Shown here one piece after another: positions 10,501-20,356 of a DNA stretch of 64,000 bases. Location: positions 17,844,501 to 17,908,500 of the forward strand of contig JAWQUS010000027.1 in the NCBI GenBank assembly GCA_036365455.1, written 5' to 3'. This DNA comes from Macrosoma leucophasiata. Its lineage: Eukaryota > Arthropoda > Insecta > Lepidoptera > Hedylidae. Each line of letters starts with the position of its first letter. Positions within the stretch are counted from its first letter, which is position 1. Below the pieces are notes generated by a model, which searched no databases, was not told where the DNA came from, and worked only from the letters and a program-made list of their open reading frames with translations. The position numbers and the translations under genes are program-made.

Positions 10501-11674
10501 GTTATTTCATTAGGCCTCACTTTATAATACAGCACATAATGGTATAGTGTCAGGACCTACATAGAACGATGCTGCTGCTCCTCATTCCTTTGCTTGACCA
10601 GACTTGTCATGATACGGGAAACATATTCAGTTACCAAAATGATTATTATCCGTCAGCTACGGGATTGCATCTTAGAAACATTTTGTCTTTTAAAAATACA
10701 CAAAGATATATCTTCGTTGTTTTAGATTTTTTAAAACACATAAAGAAGCTTTTCATCTGCACACCTATTTAAAATGTCAAAATGTACAATGCGATTGTTT
10801 CTCGAAGTCTACAATACAAATCCATCTTCACCGCCGGCATTAGTTTAATGGCCTTTGTATATCAAAACTCTTGGATTGTTGTCAAAATCTATGCGAAAAA
10901 ATACACTTAAATTTATAAGCCAAAAGTAAGCAGGTGTATTGCGATGTGATTCTCAGATAAGTACCAGTTTTTTCCTTGGATTTATTAAAATTGAGAAAGA
11001 GTTTTATAAGGTGTTTTGGTGTGACATTCAGTACTTGGTCGCAAGAAATTCTCTTCCGACCAAATTCACGTAATTAGGTCGGAAGAGAATTGAGAATTTG
11101 AATAACCTATGTAGGTTATTCAATGACAGTGGTGAGCTAGGTAACCGAGGACCCTAGGACAGAAAAGAAAACAGATGGGCCCTATTTATTTAAATTTAAT
11201 GAAATTAATTATAAGATTACCCTTCTTAAATGACGCACAACCCTCTATTTCTGTGCTCTATATGCATAAAATGAGGAAGGCTTTTGTCCAACAGTAAACG
11301 TCTTTCGGAAGTGATGATGATGATGATGAAATATATTACAGGAATTCCTTCATTCCCCTCCCCCGTCGTTTATGAAGTCCCATTGAGTTTCGATGGAGGC
11401 ACTGCACGCCTAACTCGACGGTAACTAAGCCACTACCCAATGAAACCCTAAAAAATGCAGAATAATTCAGAACATACCAGTAAGCACGCATCCAACAAGC
11501 ATGAAGAGGAAGCCGAAGATGGGCAGGACGATCTGGCAGTTGGCTGCGACCACCACGCCAGCCACCGCCAGTCCCCCCTCCACTTTCTCCACGCGTAGCC
11601 GGGAGATGGCAGGTGGACATCTTGGTTTGCCCACCGGCGCGCGGACTAATGGCTCGCCAGGGGGTGACGTTGTC
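4365..11674 (-). CDS. Two-pass membrane protein, TMEM200-like layout, 5'-incomplete, six exons
   Basis: Exons read 11674-11478, 9932-9804, 7364-7245, 6649-6487, 5525-5397 and 4572-4365. All introns are GT-AG and all phases match, giving 314 residues ending in TAA. Counted from the first visible residue: a proline-rich start (1-25), a basic RLRVEK segment (25-30), a hydrophobic stretch at about 35-67, a polar loop (68-92), then RVLGP and a second hydrophobic segment (93-116). After that come QRRQRR (120-125) and CPIHGDFYPLSP (130-141). The rest (149-314) is proline/serine-rich and predicted cytosolic. The exons are GC-rich against AT-rich introns. The two-pass layout with a (K/R)-x-L-G-P motif before segment two resembles the TMEM200/DUF2371 family. 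This is inference from memory and the function is unknown. The first visible exon starts with the third base of a codon, so the start lies further upstream and was not found. Confidence 0.85.
4716..4809 (-). mobile_element. tRNA-derived SINE, 3' fragment
   Basis: This matches the 3' part of the SINEs at 30637-30851 and 29135-29335: an A-run, then the complement of the CACAGGTTTA...GTTGTATGTGT region. It is inserted antisense in the last intron (4573-5396). The tRNA-like head is missing, as expected for a 5'-truncated insertion. Confidence 0.65.
5086..5256 (+). mobile_element. RTE-derived repeat with classic lepidopteran 3' end
   Basis: It contains CAATCCGCCTGCC, GCCGCACAACATTG and the ending GTCCAGCAGTGGACGTC, then TTTCGGCTG and GATGATTAT. 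This is the well-known 3' end shared by lepidopteran RTE LINEs and their non-autonomous partners. The first part also holds a small inverted repeat (GGCAGGCGGATTG / CAATCCGCCTGCC). It lies in the last intron of the gene. A related copy is at 41625-41822. Confidence 0.7.
5397..5525 (-). CDS. Exon 5 (as seen) of the membrane-protein gene
   Basis: Acceptor TTTTCAG and donor AG|GTGAGT are both strong. The exon enters and leaves after two bases of a codon. It encodes residues 203-245, including LGAPLSPEQTFGSIKSLA and the proline-rich end SRSPTPPPL, part of the predicted cytosolic tail. Confidence 0.85.
6239..6306 (+). mobile_element. Bm1-like SINE, 3' fragment
   Basis: The words GTCTATAGGCTG, CACTTGCCAT, GTAAACTGCA and TTTGCCACC occur in the order found at the 3' end of the Bm1-like family, whose best copies are at 34508-34792 and 45399-45686. 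Only the last quarter is present. Confidence 0.55.
6386..6430. mobile_element. Solo end of the 35213-35520 MITE family
   Basis: AGTTTAATACGCGA, then TAAATCCG and AGTTTTATTTCA match one terminal repeat of the MITE at 35213-35520 with a few changes. The other terminus is not seen nearby. It ends 57 bases from the splice donor of exon 6487-6649. Confidence 0.5.
6487..6649 (-). CDS. Exon 4 (as seen) of the membrane-protein gene
   Basis: Acceptor GTTACAG and donor GT|GTAAGT. It encodes residues 149-202 plus two bases of the next codon. GC content is very high. It includes RSPSGVWRRFRSWLGMVEEG, followed by a proline/alanine-rich segment with CPPPLPFL. Alternative frames across the exon are open for long stretches because of the GC bias, but only this frame joins both neighbours in phase. 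Confidence 0.85.
7245..7364 (-). CDS. Exon 3 (as seen): end of membrane segment two and basic stretch
   Basis: Acceptor GGTTGCAG and donor TTCTC|GTGAGC. It encodes the end of the second hydrophobic segment (GIVLCMLM), the basic cluster QRRQRR that predicts a cytosolic side, and HCPIHGDFYPLSPQNSRKYS. The reading frame stays open past the donor for some distance, so the donor was chosen by consensus and by phase with the next exon. Confidence 0.82.
7628..7803. mobile_element. Small GC-rich MITE
   Basis: The ends are an imperfect inverted repeat: GATTCACACACCAGACCGCG at the left and, on the minus strand, GTTTCACACACGGGAACGCG at the right, continuing into GCGCCG on both sides. A second partial match (CGGGCGGTAGTGTGAAC) lies inside. 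No protein-coding content. GC content is far above the surrounding intron. Confidence 0.5.
8338..8530. mobile_element. MITE with TACCACCATCTCAT-type ends
   Basis: The left end ATACCACCATCTCATAGCAG and the right end (minus strand) CAATACCATCTCATAAAGCA form an imperfect inverted repeat, continuing into CTTAT. The word AGCAGTCTTATT occurs twice inside. The element is just over 190 bp. It is followed by a small hairpin, TGCCCCTGGTAGGGGCA. Confidence 0.45.
9804..9932 (-). CDS. Exon 2 (as seen): loop and start of membrane segment two
   Basis: Acceptor GTCAACAG and donor G|GTAAGT. It encodes residues 66-108: the polar loop with CGENEEPDHYAARIAFTG, then RVLGPVCIVAGALMTIA, which enters the second membrane segment. 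Two cysteines (72 and 98) are present. The R-V-L-G-P motif is the main basis for the TMEM200 comparison. Confidence 0.85.
10160..10353. mobile_element. Foldback element, near-perfect hairpin
   Basis: Two arms of about 89 bases, from GAGTGCC at 10160 and back to GGCACTC ending at 10353, are almost perfectly complementary. They are separated by a loop of roughly 16 bases around TCTAGCGGTGAATCGT. Arm words include CTCCTACGCGAATTCGATCG and TGGAATTGAAGGAGCG. The low divergence suggests a recent foldback MITE. It lies inside the primary transcript of the gene, so the nascent RNA could form a long duplex. Confidence 0.8.
11048..11122. repeat. Two adjacent hairpins
   Basis: ATTCTCTTCCGACC (11048-11061) pairs perfectly with GGTCGGAAGAGAAT (11077-11090). 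Eight bases further on, TGAATAACCTA-TG-TAGGTTATTCA (11099-11122) is a near-complete palindrome. Both lie in an intron of the gene. Neither matches a repeat family I recognise. Confidence 0.7.
11271..11330 (+). mobile_element. RTE LINE 3' tail with GAT microsatellite
   Basis: GAGGAAGGCTTTTGTCCAAC, then GTCTTTCGG and (GATGAT)n is the degenerate 3' end of lepidopteran RTE elements. Only the tail remains. Confidence 0.65.
11478..11674 (-). CDS. Exon 1 (as seen): membrane segment one
   Basis: Acceptor ATTGTTACAG and donor CTG|GTATGT. The exon starts with the third base of a codon, so it is internal and upstream coding sequence exists. It encodes TTSPPGEPLVRAPVGKPRCP, then RLRVEKVEGG and a long hydrophobic stretch with LPIFGFLFMLVGCVLT. 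A second frame is also open across the exon because of GC bias, but it lacks hydrophobic character and breaks phase with the next exon. Confidence 0.85.
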
Positions 11675-11904
11675 CTGTAACAATATGAAAGTATTGTTAA
11701 GAATTGTTTGATGAAGCAATGTAAAACATAGCCTATTAATTGTCATAATTTTTGTATTCCAATTAAACATGCGAGTGAATTAAAAAAAAAAATTAAAATG
11801 GAAAGAAACTGATTTCAGACAGGATGTAAACTTTAACCTGCCCCAGAGTCGATTCTAATGAAAATACAAAGAAAAATACGATGCTCGGCTCGGATGTAGG
11901 GCTT

Positions 11905-11975
11905 TGAGAGCTTAGCGGTAAAGCGGGTGGACTAGTTGTTTAGAGGACGCAGTTTCTAATCCCGCCCGAAGTCAA
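11905..11975 (+). mobile_element. Degenerate tRNA-derived repeat
   Basis: GAGCTTAGCGGTAAAGCGG resembles a tRNA D-arm (A box), and CTAATCCCGCCCGAAGTC resembles a T-arm and acceptor end. It shares the ending CCGAAGTCA with the tRNA-like sequences at 41494-41567 and 18066-18127. The T-loop TTCGA is decayed, so it is not a working tRNA gene. Confidence 0.5.
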
Positions 11976-14456
11976 ACTTAACTAATAATAATTTCTCATT
12001 AAAAATGTAATTATTCGTCTTGATTCATCTGACTTGATATTTTTCTGTATTAACTCTATTTTAGTCTTATTTCTTTGCTTATTGTAACTTATAGGAAGAC
12101 AGTCGTAGAAATTCTCTAACGCTATTTACGAACATAGCTAGGCTGAATTGTACCTACGCGAGATCATAGAGGATAATCCAAAGACAATAGATAGACGAAG
12201 TCCAACAGTAAAGTACCTAAGATATGCTTATTATTATATAGTCCTTTAGCTACAGCGCCTACAGCCTCTTATTGGTAATTGACAAGATGCAACGGTTTCG
12301 AAACATTTTAGAGTGGAAGGAAAGCCCTTTAGTAGGCCACCAGCACTAACAGTGTTATTAAATGATCTTCGTACAAAATGTAAACACGAATCTAGTTTCA
12401 TGAAATCAAAGATGTGAAAGTAAAACCTTACTATTAGGTAAACAAGGTAGGTATGGTACCAATTACTTTATGGAGCCGTTAAGTCTATAAATTATTAGAT
12501 TTGCTGACGTACACGTATCTAAATACGAAGGAAACGAATAAACAAAACAAACACATAAACATTATTTATGACGATACTCGTAGGGATCTATTTATTTGTC
12601 TATCTGTTAAAAGAAAGCGCACATTTAGCAGGAATGGCATACGACAAGACAAATAATATGAATTAGTGGGTGACCTTTGGTCCAAATTTAACGCCGAATT
12701 CCATATTCTTCTTTTTTTTTTAATATAATATATTTGGAGGCTTTTGTCCACTGAAGGATATGTCAGCCCCATCATAACCTAATCTACAATATATTACACT
12801 TATTCATTGAGAAAGACACTTATTTATGCAATGATATAATACTTAATAATGATTTTAATTCCATATTCTTCAACTTAAGGACAATAGTAAGGTTCTTTAC
12901 TCATTTTTAGACATAGACTTTCTTGATTAAATGTAAAATTTTCTTATGGTTTTCTTGTATCAGGATGTTTCAGGCTTTTAGTATATTAAGCTTAAGGTAT
13001 AGTTGAAGGTACTTCTTGACCCACAAACATAAATTCGAAATAATGGAGAGACTCAACAATTGACCAACACCATGTACAGTACATTGTCTCCTAAATTGAG
13101 ATTTATCTTTATTTTGATAATTATTTCAAGTTTTGATTCTAAACAGCGAATTTATTTCGGACATGTAACATAATTCTTAAGTTCTACCATATAAAAGTGT
13201 AGTAGTAGTAACCAATAAGGATTGTCTGATGGCGGGTGCAGTAAGTACTTTATATTTAAATGTTATTGAGCGGGTTGAGCAGCAAGTCTAAATATAGTAG
13301 CGAGCTCTATTTCAGGCGCAATGCGGTAATAGCGGGGAACAATACAGGGATGACTCTTTAGGAGCCATCACATGTTAGTGTACCTATCTATAATGAACCT
13401 TGTAAAATGATGCATCTTTTCTACCGTAAAATGATAAGTTAGTATATGTATGTATATACTGATATGAAAGTAAAATCGATATCTGCCAATATCGGCACAC
13501 GATGAGGGCTATCTGCATCGCTATGTCCAATTAATGTATTTGTATTAAAAATAAAATGTAGAGATGGATCTACAATTATTGCGTTATAGTGCCTTCTTGC
13601 TCTACAATTATTTTGATGTGGAATGTTGAATATGTTGTAAATAACGTCAGAATAAAATATATTCAATATATTATAATGTCTTCACGCCAAGTTCGTTACG
13701 AGGTAGGGATTTAGTAAATAACTTTTGGATGCGTAAACTTACCTACCTATGGGATATCAATAGAATTAGAAATTGATTATTGGAGTTAAATTCAAAATAA
13801 ATTCAAAACTATACGCGAACCTAAAATACTTTGTACTCTTACTGTCTACTTAAAATAATGACGAGAAGAACGCCGCGCCTGTGCAGGTGTGAGCTCATAT
13901 GTTTTGACATTTAAACTATATTTAAGTCCACTGGTTAATTATAATGAACCACTTGTAAAATCTTGGCTCTCATTAGCTTTCTGTTAGTTGTGGCACGTCC
14001 TTCAAGGGTCATACTAGTCCAGGGTCTGTTCTATTTTTGAAGTAAATAGCTGCACTATTGACGTGTTCACTCATATTTTTGTTGTTTTCTTAATAGCAAT
14101 ACATGGAGCTAGGGATCTAAGTCCAAGTGAAAAGACGTAATATTGAGGCAATTTGCCAGAAATTCAAACGACAATATCTGAATTTTTCCGTAATGTTGAG
14201 CTATTATAGAGCTTTCCGCAATTAATAAGAGTTATATTCGTCTCTTCTATACTACGATATTTTTGTTTTAATTTTCTGTTAATATAATCGTTAATTTCTA
14301 AATTGTGGCAGTGGATTTTTTTTGTGCCCGTTTTAGTTAGGATGGAATCAAAAGTTATTGATTTTTCGTAATTTAAATTTTAAAAAAAAAAATTCAGTCA
14401 TAGAGCCATGAAATGAACCATACTACCATAAGAATACGTACTTATAATATTTGTTA
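11976..14456. other. AT-rich DNA, nothing but a short RTE tail
   Basis: No exon was recognised. At 12728-12776 the sequence GGAGGCTTTTGTCCACTG is a short decayed RTE tail. A small CATATA microsatellite lies at 13441-13460. Upstream exons of the membrane-protein gene were looked for on the minus strand and not found. Confidence 0.45.
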
Positions 14457-14750
14457 CTAGTTGTGCCCGCAACTTCGTCGGTGAGAATTTATGATTGTTC
14501 AGTATTTACCCGGACGAAGTCGTGGGCGCAGCTAGTATTAAAGTAGCCTAAGTTACTCCTCGTCAAAATCGGTCCAGCCGTTCCCAAGATTAGCCCCGCC
14601 AAAAGACAGACAGACAGACAGACAGACGAACAGACAGACAGACAAAAATGTTAAACAAAATGTTTTGGTGTATACATACATATGTATTTAGTAAAAAGCC
14701 GATATTTTTATGTTACAAACAGACACTCCAATTTTATTTATTTGTATAGA
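14457..14750 (-). mobile_element. Helitron-like element, short form
   Basis: On the minus strand it begins TCTATACAAATAAATAAAAT and ends in CTAG, with A before and T after, as expected for Helitrons. Near the 3' end GCCCACGACTTCGTC and GACGAAGTTGCGGGC form a long stem. It carries a (CAGA)n run at 14606-14644. At 294 bp it is non-autonomous. The element at 61678-62371 has the same ends and is much longer. Confidence 0.75.
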
Positions 14751-16707
14751 TGTAAAGATTTAGATTTCTGTAATAGGTAACTGTGGTAGTATAGTTATTA
14801 GAATCTAGAGCAGTAGGTACTTATAGAATAATGATCGACGGGATTACATTAGACAGTACATACAAAGGTGAGAATGTGGGCTAGTGAGACATTAGACTTA
14901 AGAATAGTTATAGATAGAATATATAAACAAGCTCATATCAACAAGCCATGCATTTGATGTATGCGCATATACAAAACGTGCAAGCTAAATATAAACTGCA
15001 TGACCGCTAAGAAATTCAGACGACACAAACGTGTAGAAATAACGAATACTAACTGCTGTTCTATTGATATAAACAGAGTAAATCTCTTTGTTTAAAATGC
15101 ATTTATTTATTAAGTTATTTATTTAGTAGTTTAGTGGGGGTAACGTTAAAACTGGTTCTGGTTTTGCAACAGATACTGGATGTATTAATTTTACCTACTT
15201 TATTAACCGTCGAGTGGCGGCATAGATGACGGAGTTCGAGGATGTAAGCACTTCAGCTTCAGCATTTGGCCACGATAATAGTGTTCAACAGTAATCGTGT
15301 TAACGGCCAATCAAAGAGATCTTAGGCCTCAAAAAAGATAATGCTGCAAAGCTTTTTCTTTTTAGATATTTATAAATTGCTATAGGTATATACTTTCTAT
15401 AAAAATTAACTAAATGTTTGTTATTTGAAATATGATATTAATAATAATATATGCTATGAATTAACTCATGTGTATTTTTTAAGGCGTAAGATAGAGCAAC
15501 ATGGAAGATAACCCTTATAGGATTACTCTTGCGTTTGGCTGTCTGTGTTGGTCTGTGGTCTGGACCATCCGTAAGACCGTTTTACACAGCTATTTTTTGA
15601 AGATAAACTACCGTTATATTTTTTCATAGCTTTTTGAACCGTCAGACTGTACATACAAGTGTACACCGTATCTCATATTTACATGATTAAGGTACATACA
15701 ACATTTACCGACACTGAGCACTTATTACGCGAAAGAGAGAAATTAAAAAATGTAAGGTTCGGTACCTATCATTTTGAATCTCCATTGCCGACCGTAATGA
15801 AAACATAATGTAATAATCGTGTAATGGGATTTTAAACACCATTTGACTCGTCAGAATGGTGTAAAACATGGTTATCATTAGTGTAAAATAAAAATAAATA
15901 TTTTAGCATTATTCCAACCATTATGCACCTAGCTAACATAAATAAGAACATAAAGAAAAAAAAAAAACTAAATCAAAAAGCGGAAACCGAAATGAAATTA
16001 TGAAAATGTAATATGTAGGTACCTACTACAATTTAATTATTTTTAAATATGATTTTGAAATATGATCACGGTTACAGGTTCCTTTATTGTTGATAATGGC
16101 ACCGACTGATCTATAATTAAATGTGACGTGGAGACTTATTTATAGAAGTGCACAGGCACAAAGATAAAAATAGTATTAATATTTAAATATGAAAGTTGAA
16201 ATCGTTAGAGCTTTTATATTTGGAAACTGGGGCTCAAGTGAATGTTCCAATTTTGTTGATTAAGTCCGATCATAATTAAATCAAAGTAAATTGGGTTTAT
16301 TACGCATTGAACTACAAAATATATTATAAATAGGGTGGATATTTAGAGCATTCGACATATTACTTGTATCGATTTATTAGCCGCGTGTTTATTATATTTA
16401 GATATGTCGATTCAACTATAAAATACATTTCACTATTTGTATGGTCGTTCTCAGATCGACATCCCTAATTACATAATAATACAAAACGTGATCGTAGTTG
16501 ATTTAATTTTGGTGACGTGTCTTGGCACTACTCGGGTGAGATAGTTATAACGTTTGTACTGATTTATCTTTGTTTGTAATTAATTATAGAATTTAATTAA
16601 GGGTGACCTATTTAGTGCTGTCTCGAGTTTGTTCAACTATAGGTAGATACAAATTGACGACGTCATTTAGTGTGCGCCTTGATTAATTCATTAAATCTAT
16701 GAATAAC
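14751..16707. other. AT-rich DNA, no gene recognised
   Basis: No exon was seen. The patch at 15500-15600 (GGATTACTCTTGCG, GGCTGTCTGTGTTGG) looks like the start of a dispersed lepidopteran repeat, but I could not delimit it. One TAGGTACCTA lies at 16016-16025. Confidence 0.4.
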
Positions 16708-16895
16708 CCTCTTAGTAGTCTAGTGGTAGTAAGCCATTACTGCTATGCTGGGGCCTGGGTTCGATCCCCGGGTCAGCAGGTACCTAAGTGATATTGGGAT
16801 TTTGTAATTTTACGGCAGTTTTCCAGATTCATCCTCGGAGTTTAGTTCTGTGTCAAGAGATGTCAATAGGCCACCTATTATATGGCACAAGACAT
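16708..16895 (+). mobile_element. tRNA-derived SINE, family with GGAGTTT body
   Basis: The head has an A-box-like TCTAGTGGTAGTAAGC and a perfect B box in GGGTTCGATCCCCGG. The body contains CTCGGAGTTTAGTTCTGTG, GTCAATAGG and CCACCTATTATATGG. The body words recur, with changes, after a decayed tRNA-like head in the minus-strand copy at 55771-55984. That establishes a SINE rather than a tRNA gene. The 3' limit is approximate. Confidence 0.65.
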
Positions 16896-19597
16896 AGACC
16901 ATGATCGGATTGATCTGTAACACAAGATGTAAGTGGTGAACTGTAGGTGTTTGTATGTAGGTATGGTAAAATACTTACATTTACCTTCGACTACCTTTCC
17001 GCAGAAAACAGCCGTGAAGTAACGTTATGAATGCAAAATCACTTAGGTACTAAATATGACGAAAGTAAAGGATATTAGAAGGATGTACGCATAATATTAT
17101 CTTGTATGACCGTTCATTCAACTATTGGTAGAGTTTCATAGGAATTTTAAAGAAATATTTATTTAACATGTCACTAACATGTAACTAACATGGCTCAAAA
17201 ACGTTTAAATTGCAGTGTTTTTGAAAATGCAGTAAGGAATTGCAACGTGTATTGTACCTAATGTGAGACCAAATGCGTTTCTAAATGCAAAAAAAAGGTC
17301 CCAAGTTTCGTTTTGTAGCCAACAATTTCATATTTTTTAATTTTATGGTTCCATAGCTACATTAACTAAATGAGGCGTTATTTTTAATGGTCGACATTAA
17401 GTATGACCCCTGTTTAAGGTACGCCACTGCCAATTAATATTTTAAATTGTCGTATAGAACAATAAGCCACTTAATAAGCACTGGCCTATTTAACTTTTCC
17501 GTTATGAGACAATTAAGTAACATGCAGAAAGAACGGTATCCTACGGAAAAGGTATGAAATTATAATACAATACAGTCTTTTAATTTGCCGGCTTTATGAT
17601 GTGAAATTGAATGAAGATGTAATTGTTTAATTTTTATATTGTTCTAAGAGACGAGGAGGTAAATTAAACTTAGCATTGCATTTTGAAAGCTTTTATTAAG
17701 TATTTAATTTTAAAAAACATTAGGTACATTATTATTTTTCTCGACAAATGCTTGAATGATTGCTAATATTATGCCGAAAATAAAAACATTTATTAGAAAC
17801 GTTTAGGTAAATTTGACTTCTTATGATTGTGAGAGTTGGAATGTTTAAGAGACAAGATAAAAAGCGTGAGTTATAGTTTGGAAATAAAAAATATAATCGA
17901 ACCATATGAGAACACAATAAAAGACCTTGCCTAATCAACTAAGAAGTAACTACCTATTTAATTACTGGAATAAGTTAAAATTATTTCAGGGAATAAGTGT
18001 TATATATTTATTTTTCGCATTAACATGTGCGATTGAATTTCGAAATTAAAACAAAATGAAAAGAAAAAAATGACTTCGGGCAGGAACCGAACCTACTTCC
18101 TTAGGGAGTATGGATGACTGATGAATAAGGAAGACATAATATATTTTTTAGAACTGTTTATAGAATTTACACCGTGTCAAGGATACCAAAAGTAGTCAAA
18201 AAGCCGTTTTCGAAGGTCACAAAAAATGTATTGAGATCAAGTATTGGGCCCCACTGTTAGTACTTAGTTCTTTGGGACACCAAGTTTATTTTTATTTTTG
18301 AGTGCATTTAATGTAAGTGCCAAAGGCGAAGGCTCATAATCCCTAGCTATATTCTCTACCAGTCAACCGTTTAATTCTATTTCATAAGTGAATACTGTGC
18401 CATCATCAACGTCAACGCATAAGTTAAAATTATTACAATACAATTATATAAAAAGTATCAGAAAAACTTTTATAAATGTGTAAGTAGGCTAACAGTTTTC
18501 GTAGCGGTTGTGCCATGATGTGAATTCATCGGACAATGGCAGTGTAGGAAGCTATGAAATAATGTCACTTCCTTTCTAACTCCGTGCTAGTTGGACTGAT
18601 TTGTCATACTATTTTGGGCACTGTTATTGCCTAGAGAAAATATTTAAGGGCCCATTTTATTTCGTTCATCGACGAAGATCTTCTTGTCTTAAATGATTGC
18701 ACTTGAGATATTTGCATGGTACCCCGTGTTGCTCTTTGCATTTAATGAATTCTACTCATAATTTGAAACTGTATACCTAATATTCTGGCTATAATGTTAT
18801 TATGCATTCGAGAATAAGCCTGCCAGTGTGTTAGTTACGCTTTCTCCATTAAATCGCTATACCTACCAATTTAGATGATTTTTGACATGGTTGGAAGTGG
18901 AACCTAGACCAAGGGTATACAAGGCTACAACTTATCCGTGAAAAGCCGTGAATGGTTACAAATGGTTACAATACCAATACAACCCATTCTGAATTCAGAA
19001 GATACTTACTTACCTAATATTAAAATTATGGAAATACGGTCAGAAATGTATGGGTTTTGACAGTTCTAAGCATACTTTGCTCAAAGTAAAGTCGTAGTGC
19101 GGTCTGTGAATCTCACCATAAGTTTCGGCTGTACCAAAATAATTGTTAAAGTTATTGCTAACGTAAAATTTTACATTTTTTTGTTGACCCGTTTTCTCAA
19201 TCTTTGAAAGTGACAAGCAGGTAGGTAGGTTATGTTTTCTTTCTCATTCCTTCGTTTCCTCGAAATAAGACTAGAGGAAAAAATGTCAGCGAAAACAGAA
19301 ATGGCGTCTTAAAATAATATTATATCAATGTTGATGCGGTGTCATCATTGTATTCATCACACAATGTTATTAAGATTGATGGCCGATCGGCTTATCAGAT
19401 TCTTGATGAATATTTTAATGACACCATCAAATTACGGGCGCTACGTATTTATGACCTTGATATTTTTATGTGGATCCATACTTTCCTACTAGGTTAATCG
19501 CAATAAACATAATTCATAATCCAATATGGGCGTAAAATATATCTATGAGTGCTTACTACTAACTTTTTATTAATCTAAAGCAAAATGTATCACGATA
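16896..19597. other. AT-rich DNA, no gene recognised
   Basis: No exon was seen. A decayed tRNA-derived repeat sits at 18066-18127 on the minus strand. The rest is unique AT-rich sequence with no visible structure. Confidence 0.4.
18066..18127 (-). mobile_element. Degenerate tRNA-derived repeat
   Basis: On the minus strand GTAGGTTCGGTTCCTGCCCG and GAAGTCA form a T-arm and acceptor end, matching the 3' half of the tRNA-like sequence at 41494-41567. Just upstream (17996-18048) is TGTGCGATTGAATTTCGAAA, similar to sequence just before the 41494 copy, so the repeat unit may extend beyond the tRNA-like part. Confidence 0.5.
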
Positions 19598-20069
19598 AAG
19601 GAGATGTTGCAAGCTCGGCCCTGGTTCGTACATGTCCTCAAAAAATGGGTAAATTAAAGAAGAATCCAAAAAAACTACAATTAATTTATTCAAGAATATA
19701 TTTTAGAGTTACAACCACATTTAATTCAAACGATTTTATCATTTTCAACTATGTTAAACATGGCGGCGATACAACCGACACTTGGGATCAATCGATTTCG
19801 ATAGTAATTAGAAAATATTACTTTTTTCTCCAAGTTCTATAATCAAAATACAATTTAAAAAATGAAAATCTCAAAATGACATCGCCCGCCATATTCGCCA
19901 TGTTAGTTTTGAGTTGCAATTCTAACTGCAAATTATGTTTTGTAACTGCAAACAAAGCTAAACAAGTGAAAATATGCAGTAAAAAACGTTTTTATATTGA
20001 TTTTGCCTGTTTAATGATATTGTGTACAATACATGGCCGGAGGTCCATACATTTTTGCAACATCTCCTT
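19598..20069 (+). mobile_element. MITE with AAGGAGATGTTGCA ends, copy 1
   Basis: The 472 bp element begins AAGGAGATGTTGCA and ends TGCAACATCTCCTT, with TA on each side, as in Tc1/mariner-type insertions. An inverted, diverged copy lies at 25097-25641. The interior includes GACATCGCCCGCCATATTCG and a stretch open for about 50 codons in both copies. The amino-acid differences look like drift, so it is not called a gene. Confidence 0.75.
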
Positions 20070-20210
20070 TATAGATAAGTACCTACTATCTGTATTAATA
20101 CTTTTTCTATGCAATGGTAGCGGCGAGGCAGAATATAGGTTTGTAAGCAGGTACAATGTGACATTAAATATGCGTGACCTGTAAGTTTCAAGATCGGATT
20201 ATACCGAGGT

Positions 20211-20356
20211 ACTGTGCCAGAAATCACAAGACAGTAGTTTCATTACCACTGGACCGGAATACGATAGTGCTGAACAATACCATTTAGCGGCAAGTAGATT
20301 AGGTAATGCAGTTGTGCCTATGTCCGCGAGCTCCATCACTGGAACTCTACCAGCAG
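20211..20356 (-). mobile_element. Bm1-like SINE, 5' half
   Basis: Antisense words ACGATAGTGCTGAACA, CATTTAGCGGCAAGTAG, AGGTAATGC and GAGCTCC match the 5' half of the Bm1-like family. Its sense strand starts GGTGGTAGAGCTC. The 3' half is missing here. Confidence 0.65.

Larger units (their letters stand above)
9933..11477 (-). other. Intron, 1.5 kb
   Basis: Intron between exons 2 and 1 (as seen), bounded by GTATGT and GTCAACAG. It contains the near-perfect foldback at 10160-10353, the paired hairpins at 11048-11122 and an RTE tail at 11271-11330. An open frame crossing the foldback is an accident of the palindrome. Confidence 0.7.

Noticed and set aside
19585..19842. 85-codon plus-strand frame
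   Set aside because: It lies in a MITE. The second copy shares the frame, but changes are mostly amino-acid altering and no start, promoter or domain is evident.
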